This document shows, piece by piece, positions 58,851 to 64,000 of a DNA stretch of 64,000 nucleotides (the first letter of the stretch is position 1; each line of letters begins with the position of its first letter). Source of the stretch: Polynucleobacter sp. MG-Unter2-18 (GTDB taxonomy: Bacteria > Pseudomonadota > Gammaproteobacteria > Burkholderiales > Burkholderiaceae). The DNA is taken from assembly GCF_018687675.1 (NCBI RefSeq), contig NZ_CP061302.1, forward strand, positions 942,192 to 1,006,191, written 5' to 3'. The notes under the pieces were generated by a model. That model searched no databases. It was not told where the DNA came from and was given only the letters and a program-made list of their open reading frames with translations. The position numbers and the translations under genes are program-made.

Positions 58851-59447
58851 TTACTTCTTCTTTGGAGGCGTAATCGACGCGGCCATCGCATCAAAGTAAA
58901 TCACTCGAACCTGCTCACCAACATTAACATCTGCTAGCAACTGCGGGTTCTTTACGGTAACAACAGTAACTTTGCCACTTGGACCTTTAACTGAGACCAA
59001 TTTCTTAGGGCGATCAACAGCGATGATGTCCGCAATAATGGTCGTGGTGTTTGTGATGGTGCGTGTTGGTTTTTCACCAGGCTTTGAAGTTACCTCAGAA
59101 GCAGTTTCCACTTTGCTGCGAATGCCATCGCTTTTGGTCTTAATCAGCTCTATTGCAACAGCAAGTTCGTAGGTCACATTGAGTCGGTCACCTACTTTTA
59201 TCTGATCAAAACTCTTAATTTCAGGACCGGCAATAAACTTGGATTCACCATCATTATTTTTGAAGAAAATCGTGCGTGTTTTCTTATCAATCTTCGTAAC
59301 AGTACCTTCGTACAATTGGAAAATATTGTCAGTCACAGCTGCGTCCACCACTACAGCATTTGCAGCAGGCGCCTGTGCCATTACTAATACTGGGGTAGTC
59401 AATAATGTGGCGGCTACTAGGGTAATTTGGGCGATTTTAATTTTCAT
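58851..59447 (-). CDS. Exported protein with two tandem beta-rich repeats, function unknown
   Basis: I do not recognise this 198-aa protein by function. It has a signal peptide (MKIKIAQITLVAATLLTTPV then VMAQA, cleavage near 25-31). The mature part holds two similar units of about 55 residues: 46-100 (GTVTKIDKKTRTIFFKN...IKVGDRLNVTYELAVAIEL) and 137-191 (ADIIAVDRPKKLVSVKG...VNVGEQVRVIYFDAMAASI). Each has a strand-turn-strand, a VGD/VGE turn and a final hydrophobic strand, like a small OB or SH3-like barrel. A charged, Thr-rich linker (101-136) joins them. It lies upstream of the M48 lipoprotein gene, so a periplasmic role is likely. Confidence 0.75.
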   Translation of the reverse strand: MKIKIAQITLVAATLLTTPVLVMAQAPAANAVVVDAAVTDNIFQLYEGTVTKIDKKTRTIFFKNNDGESKFIAGPEIKSFDQIKVGDRLNVTYELAVAIELIKTKSDGIRSKVETASEVTSKPGEKPTRTITNTTTIIADIIAVDRPKKLVSVKGPSGKVTVVTVKNPQLLADVNVGEQVRVIYFDAMAASITPPKKK

Positions 59448-59559
59448 AACTTTCCTTGATATTAAGTTTTTCTATAACGATATTAGCGTATTTCAGTTGC
59501 AAAATTCTGTTAGCAAGCACACAGATGAATGGGGGTAAATTAGTAGAAAACAGTTGACC

Positions 59560-60501
59560 CTATGTACCAATCGAATCACTTGGGAGCCTTTGAGCCTCAA
59601 GTTGCTCCCACCAGTTGCCAGAAAAATGACATTGCAACCAGTCGATACACTTACTCACCTTGCCCGGGACCAAACGAGGCGATGAAAATACCGCGTGAAT
59701 TTCTTGGGAGGGCAGGCTCCAATCAGTCAGTATGGGCTTTAAGGTGCCCTTATTGATAGAGTGGTAAGCGACATACCAAGGGATGGTAGCCAAGCCCATG
59801 TTCCCGATGGTCGCTGCCAGTAGAGCGGATAGGTTATTTGAGTAGAGCGGGCCCTTAACGGGTATCGAGACGGTCTCGCCGTCACCTCCACTAAAGTGCC
59901 AGCGGTGATTATCTTGAACTGAGCTATAGATTAAGGCCTGATGTGCAGTCAAATCCTCTGGATGATTTGGAATGCCATGCTGCTTTAAGTACTCTGGGCT
60001 GGCAACCAAGACCCATGGATTTAAACCTAAATAGCGCGAGCCCAAAGAGGAGTCTGCGAGGCGACCCATGCGGATTGCAAGATCAACACCACTTTCAACC
60101 AAATTGACGTATTTATCCTCAAGACTCAAATGCACCTCTAATTTTGGGTTTTGACTCATAAATTGCAGTACCAATGGAGTCAAAATACGTCGCCCAAAGG
60201 CGACCGAAGAATTAATAGTCAACTTACCCTGCGTTTCTCCTTGGAGTAGGGCGGCCAGATTGTCTGCTTCCTCAAGCTCCCTTGAAATGATTTTGCATTT
60301 TTCATAGTAGATCGCACCAATTTCCGTTGGGGTGACCCCCCTTGTGCTGCGATGCAATAAAAGGGAGCCGAGACGCTTTTCTAAAAAGGCAATGTGTTTA
60401 GTTGCAGTGGGCTGAGTAATGCCCAGGCTAGCTGCAGCCTTGCTAAATGAGCCGGTTTCTACAACTCGAACAAAAAGGGCTATTCCCTGAATACGATCCA
60501 T
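59560..60501 (-). CDS. LysR-family transcriptional regulator
   Basis: A 313-aa LTTR. The N-terminal winged helix is standard (FVRVVETGSFSKAAASLGITQ, with GITQPTATKHIAFLEKRLG as recognition part, about 17-50), followed by a substrate-binding domain of two Rossmann-like lobes. It belongs to the group near CrgA-type regulators by its RSTRGVTPTEIG block. It is divergent from gcl, with a TATTCC-N5-GGAATA dyad between them, so it probably controls glyoxylate carboligase genes. The inducer is not known; glyoxylate or an allantoin or glycolate product is a reasonable inference. Confidence 0.88.
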   Translation of the reverse strand: MDRIQGIALFVRVVETGSFSKAAASLGITQPTATKHIAFLEKRLGSLLLHRSTRGVTPTEIGAIYYEKCKIISRELEEADNLAALLQGETQGKLTINSSVAFGRRILTPLVLQFMSQNPKLEVHLSLEDKYVNLVESGVDLAIRMGRLADSSLGSRYLGLNPWVLVASPEYLKQHGIPNHPEDLTAHQALIYSSVQDNHRWHFSGGDGETVSIPVKGPLYSNNLSALLAATIGNMGLATIPWYVAYHSINKGTLKPILTDWSLPSQEIHAVFSSPRLVPGKVSKCIDWLQCHFSGNWWEQLEAQRLPSDSIGT

Positions 60502-60530
60502 ATATGAATTCTAACTGGATTTAGTTTAGG

Positions 60531-60547
60531 TATTCCATTTTGGAATA
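60531..60547. promoter_or_regulatory. LysR-type operator between the LysR gene and gcl
   Basis: TATTCCATTTTGGAATA is a perfect 6-bp inverted repeat with a 5-bp centre and contains the T-N11-A pattern of LTTR boxes. It is 30 bp from the LysR start and 82 bp from the gcl ATG, the normal place for such sites. Confidence 0.65.
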
Positions 60548-60628
60548 GCTCATATGATGGTGGATGGCATTCTCATTTCATCGTTAAGTGTTGATGATGT
60601 ATCCATTCTTAACAGCGAGGGAAACATC

Positions 60629-62419
60629 ATGGCCAAAATGAAAGCCGCAATGGCAGCAGTTCTTGTAATGGAAAAAGAGGGCATCACCACTGCTTTTGGT
60701 GTTCCTGGAGCCGCTATTAATCCACTCTACGCCCAGTTGCGTGAGCGTCAGTCGATTACTCACATCCTAGCCCGACACGTTGAAGGCGCTTCACACATGG
60801 CTGAGGGTTATACAAGGGCTAAGGCAGGCAATATTGGCGTTTGCATCGGCACTTCCGGCCCAGCTGGTACGGACATGATTACTGGACTGTATTCAGCAAG
60901 TGCTGACTCCATTCCTATTCTCTGCATTACTGGACAAGCTCCACGTGCTCGTCTTTACAAAGAAGATTTTCAGGCTGTTGATATCGAGACGATTTCTAAA
61001 CCAGTAACGAAGATGTCTGTAACAGTTCGTGAGCCTGGCTTAGTTCCACGAGTTTTCCAGCAGGCATTTCATGTGATGCGTTCAGGCCGTCCCGGTCCTG
61101 TATTAATTGATTTACCGATTGATGTTCAATTGGCTGAAATTGAATTTGATATCGATACCTATGAGCCATTGCCGGTATACAAACCAGCAGCTAGCCGCAA
61201 GCAGATTGAAAAAGCGCTGGGAATGCTAATGTCGGCCAAGAAGCCATTAATTGTTGCTGGTGGTGGAATTATTAACGCTGATGCAGATGCACTGTTGGTA
61301 GAGTTTGCAGAATTGACTGGCATTCCGGTGATTCCAACGCTTATGGGTTGGGGCACTATTCCAGATGATCATCCACTCATGGCGGGTATGGTTGGACTTC
61401 AAACCTCCCACCGTTATGGCAATGCCACCATGCTAGCTAGTGATCTTGTTTTAGGTATCGGTAACCGCTGGGCTAACCGTCATACAGGATCAATCGATGT
61501 GTATTGCAAAGACCGTCAGTTTATTCACGTTGATATTGAGCCAACACAAATTGGTCGCGTATTTAATCCCGACTACGGCATCGTTTCGGATGCAAAAGCG
61601 GCGCTAGAGTTATTTGTAGAAGTTGCGAAAGAATGGAAAGCAAAAGGCAAGCTTACTAACTATAGTGAGTGGGTTGAGCGCTGCCAGGAGCGGAAGAGCT
61701 TGATGCTCCGTAAAACCAACTTTGATAATGTACCTATCAAGCCACAACGGGTCTATCAAGAAATGAATTCCGTATTTGGTCGCGACACTGTATATGTATC
61801 GACTATTGGTCTGTCACAAATTGCGGGTGGACAATTCTTACATGTCTATGGCGCTCGTCAATGGATCAACTGCGGTCAAGCTGGTCCTCTAGGCTGGACA
61901 ATTCCAGCTGCATTAGGTGCATTAGCCTCTGATACAACAAAGACTGTAGTCGGACTTGCTGGCGATTACGACTTCCAATTCTTGATTGAGGAATTAGCAG
62001 TTGGCGCACAATTTAACTTGCCATTAGTCATGGTCTTAGTGAATAACAGTTACTTAGGCTTAATCCGTCAAGCGCAGCGGGGCTTTGAAATGGATTACTG
62101 CGTACAACTGGCCTTTGACAATATCAACGTGGATGATCACAACCTGAAGGGCTATGGCGTTGATCACGTTCAAGTTGTTGAAGGGCTTGGTTGTAAGGCT
62201 ATCCGAGTTTCAGATCCAAATAAAATCAATGCTGCATTGATTGAGGCACAAAAGATGGCTAAAGAGCATCGTGTTCCCGTAGTAGTGGAGATCATTTTAG
62301 AAAAAATCACCAATATTGCGATGGGTACCGAGATTAACAATATCAATGAATTTGAAGATATTGATTGCCGTCATCCTGCTGGAACAGAGGGATTAGTAGC
62401 TGCCGGCCTTCTAGAGTAA
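60629..62419 (+). CDS. gcl: Glyoxylate carboligase (tartronate-semialdehyde synthase)
   Basis: Thiamine-diphosphate enzyme that joins two glyoxylates to tartronate semialdehyde and CO2. The start is ATG 60629 with GAGGGAAA just before it, giving 596 aa; an in-frame ATG at 60554 would add an unlikely 25-residue tail. It shows the ThDP fold: [14 protein letters not shown] at the N-terminal, where Gcl characteristically has no catalytic Glu (VPGAAIN), [13 protein letters not shown], and the C-terminal ThDP site [13 protein letters not shown] (GDG-type) near 460. It is followed by hyi and glxR, the glycerate pathway. Confidence 0.95.
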   Translation: MAKMKAAMAAVLVMEKEGITTAFGVPGAAINPLYAQLRERQSITHILARHVEGASHMAEGYTRAKAGNIGVCIGTSGPAGTDMITGLYSASADSIPILCITGQAPRARLYKEDFQAVDIETISKPVTKMSVTVREPGLVPRVFQQAFHVMRSGRPGPVLIDLPIDVQLAEIEFDIDTYEPLPVYKPAASRKQIEKALGMLMSAKKPLIVAGGGIINADADALLVEFAELTGIPVIPTLMGWGTIPDDHPLMAGMVGLQTSHRYGNATMLASDLVLGIGNRWANRHTGSIDVYCKDRQFIHVDIEPTQIGRVFNPDYGIVSDAKAALELFVEVAKEWKAKGKLTNYSEWVERCQERKSLMLRKTNFDNVPIKPQRVYQEMNSVFGRDTVYVSTIGLSQIAGGQFLHVYGARQWINCGQAGPLGWTIPAALGALASDTTKTVVGLAGDYDFQFLIEELAVGAQFNLPLVMVLVNNSYLGLIRQAQRGFEMDYCVQLAFDNINVDDHNLKGYGVDHVQVVEGLGCKAIRVSDPNKINAALIEAQKMAKEHRVPVVVEIILEKITNIAMGTEINNINEFEDIDCRHPAGTEGLVAAGLLE

Positions 62420-62481
62420 TCGAGGCATTGCCTTGAATTTAGCCATGTATCATCCAATTTGATTGTTATTAAGGAATAGGA

Positions 62482-63261
62482 ATGCCCAAGTTTGCAGCCA
62501 ACCTCACCATGTTGTTCAACGAAAAACCATTTTTGGAGCGTTTTGCGCTAGCCAAGATTGGTGGTTTCAAAGCCGTTGAATTTCTATTTCCTTATGCTTT
62601 TGAAGCTAGCGAAATCAAATCCGCTTTAGATAACAATGCCTTAAAGTTGGTATTGCACAACTTGCCAGCTGGCGATTGGGACGCAGGGGAGAGGGGTATC
62701 GCATGTCACCCGAACCGTGTTGCTGAGTTTCGTTCCGGAGTTGCCAAGGCAATTGAGTACGCCAGTATTTTGGGCGTACCTCAACTCAACTGCTTAGCAG
62801 GAAAGACCCCCGAGGGTGTTGATCCAGCTTTGGTTCATGACACCTTTGTTAGCAATTTACAGTTTGCCGCTGCTGAGCTGAAGAAGTCTGGATTAAAACT
62901 GTTGATTGAGCCAATCAATACTTTTGATATCCCTGGTTTCTATCTTTCTAAAACTGCTCAAGGTATTGCAATACTGGATGCAGTTGGCGCTGATAACGCG
63001 TTTTTGCAATACGACATCTACCATGCTCAGCGTATGGAAGGTGAGATAGCCAATACGATACAAAAGTACTTTGATCGAATCGCCCATATACAGCTAGCGG
63101 ATAATCCGGGTCGTAATGAGCCTGGTACCGGAGAAATTAACTACGGTTACTTATTTGATTTATTAACTCGTCTTGGTTATACAGGTTACATCGGTTGTGA
63201 ATATAAGCCTTTGAAGACTACTGAGGCTGGCCTGCATTGGATGGGTCAATACGAGCAGTAA
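62482..63261 (+). CDS. hyi: Hydroxypyruvate isomerase
   Basis: Isomerises hydroxypyruvate and tartronate semialdehyde. The 259-aa TIM-barrel protein of the AP-endonuclease-2-like fold starts MPKFAANLTMLFNEKPFLERFALA and has metal-binding residues in IEPINTFDIPGF, QYDIYHAQRMEG and IQLADNPGRNEPGTGEINYGYL, the family block. It is located between gcl and glxR, which supports the assignment. A GGAATAGGA ribosome site precedes the ATG. Confidence 0.92.
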   Translation: MPKFAANLTMLFNEKPFLERFALAKIGGFKAVEFLFPYAFEASEIKSALDNNALKLVLHNLPAGDWDAGERGIACHPNRVAEFRSGVAKAIEYASILGVPQLNCLAGKTPEGVDPALVHDTFVSNLQFAAAELKKSGLKLLIEPINTFDIPGFYLSKTAQGIAILDAVGADNAFLQYDIYHAQRMEGEIANTIQKYFDRIAHIQLADNPGRNEPGTGEINYGYLFDLLTRLGYTGYIGCEYKPLKTTEAGLHWMGQYEQ

Positions 63262-63311
63262 TATCAACTGATCTGTCTATCAATACATCAATAAATATTT
63301 AGGAATGAATG

Positions 63312-64000
63312 ATGAGTAAATTAAAACTAGGCTTTGTGGGTTTGGGCATTATGGGTGGGCCAATGGCTGGACATTTGGTTGCAGCAGGTCATGAGCTATT
63401 TATCAATACCCGTAGCAAAGTTCCAGATGAGTTAGCCAATACTGCCGCTGTTCTCTGCGCAACTCCAGCAGAAGTTGCAACTAAGGCAGACATCATTATT
63501 ACGATGGTTCCAGATACTCCTGATGTAGAAAAAGTACTTTTTGGAGAGAACGGTATTGCTTCAGGCATCAGCAAGGGCAAGATCGTTGTTGACATGAGTT
63601 CAATCTCCCCCATTTCTACAAAAGATTTTGCGAAGCGCATCAATGATCTAGGCTGTGAATATTTAGATGCTCCTGTATCTGGTGGCCAATTAGGCGCAAA
63701 GGGCGCTAGCCTCACCATCATGGTTGGTGGTAAGCAAGCCACATTTGATAAGGTGAAACCTGTCTTTGATTTGATGGGAAAAAATATTACTTTAGTTGGC
63801 GATAATGGTGCTGGTCAAGTTACTAAGGTGGCCAATCAGATTATTGTTGCCTTAAATATCGAAGCGGTTGCAGAGGCCTTGGTATTTGCCTCTAAGGCGG
63901 GAGCTGATCCGGCGAAAGTCAGACAGGCATTAATGGGTGGCTTTGCCAGCTCAAAAATACTGGAAGTTCATGGTGAGCGTATGATCAATCGCACTTTTGA
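63312..64000 (+). CDS. glxR: Tartronate semialdehyde reductase (2-hydroxy-3-oxopropionate reductase), 5' part
   Basis: NAD(P)H reductase that turns tartronate semialdehyde into D-glycerate, completing the glyoxylate route. About 229 codons are present and the frame is open at the window end, so the C-terminus lies outside. The beta-hydroxyacid dehydrogenase features are clear: GFVGLGIMGGPMAGHL (NAD loop, about 7-22), LDAPVSGGQLGAKGASLTIMVGG (substrate block, of which DAPVSGG is diagnostic) and GAGQVTKVANQ with the catalytic Lys. It starts at ATG 63312 with AGGAATGA upstream, 50 bp after hyi. garR is the alternative name. Confidence 0.92.
   Translation, partial: MSKLKLGFVGLGIMGGPMAGHLVAAGHELFINTRSKVPDELANTAAVLCATPAEVATKADIIITMVPDTPDVEKVLFGENGIASGISKGKIVVDMSSISPISTKDFAKRINDLGCEYLDAPVSGGQLGAKGASLTIMVGGKQATFDKVKPVFDLMGKNITLVGDNGAGQVTKVANQIIVALNIEAVAEALVFASKAGADPAKVRQALMGGFASSKILEVHGERMINRTF

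Noticed and set aside
60554..60628. Upstream in-frame start for gcl
   Set aside because: It adds 25 unconserved residues directly after the LTTR box; ATG 60629 has a clear GAGGGAAA site.

Overview
The window looks like a chromosomal segment of a small-genome betaproteobacterium of the order Burkholderiales. Polynucleobacter or a close relative is my best guess. This rests on recognisable protein families, moderate base composition, very tight gene packing and gene orders typical of that group (tsaB-rimI, tig-clpP-clpX-lon-tRNA-ppiD, pyrG-kdsA-eno-ftsB, phaC-phaB-phaR). I could run no database search, so genus is an inference. I recognise no insertion sequence, prophage, integrase, CRISPR array, toxin gene or plasmid function; this is mainly core and metabolic chromosome.

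Layout. 1-1.6 kb: 3' part of parC. 1.7-6.9 kb: genes of the kind that mature molybdenum hydroxylases (XdhC/CoxI, MocA, a MoxR ATPase, a CoxE-like VWA protein), a RidA protein and two small c-type cytochromes, with no hydroxylase structural gene in the window. 6.9-15 kb: a GntR regulator divergent from a propionyl-CoA to succinyl-CoA operon (mutase, MeaB, PccB, PccA, VOC protein). 15-22 kb: tsaB, rimI and a decayed uracil-DNA-glycosylase-like gene, then lplT, alr, bamD, rluD and pgeF. 22-28 kb: polyhydroxybutyrate genes (phaC, phaB, phaR, a thiolase) interleaved with rimO. 28-33.6 kb: mfd-serB, divergent from ispD-ispF. 33.7-42 kb: tRNA-Leu, then the proteostasis block tig, clpP, clpX, lon, tRNA-Val and a shortened ppiD. 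42-50.5 kb: tesA-like esterase, an orphan ABC ATPase, purL, a spermidine-synthase-like gene and acnB. 50.8-57.5 kb: pyrG, kdsA, eno, ftsB, hslO and gltX. 57.6-58 kb: tRNA-Ala, tRNA-Glu and tRNA-Asp. 58-64 kb: a lipoprotein protease, an exported repeat protein, and a LysR regulator divergent from the glyoxylate assimilation genes gcl, hyi and glxR (the last cut by the window edge).

How the genes work together. Propionyl-CoA carboxylase and methylmalonyl-CoA mutase would feed C3 units into the TCA cycle, where aconitase B acts. The PHB genes store acetyl-CoA. Gcl, Hyi and GlxR would turn glyoxylate into glycerate, which enters central metabolism above enolase. Tig, ClpXP, Lon, PpiD, Hsp33 and BamD form a protein-folding and envelope-quality set.

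Most interesting observations. (1) PpiD appears to have lost its parvulin domain by a clean in-frame deletion. (2) A cysteine-free relic of a family 4 uracil-DNA glycosylase sits at the conserved tsaB-rimI locus. (3) Seven T-tracts recur every 10-11 bp upstream of lon, next to a sigma-32-like promoter. (4) Several perfect inverted repeats lie before phaC, acnB/pyrG and gcl. I found no convincing wholly new multi-gene system.
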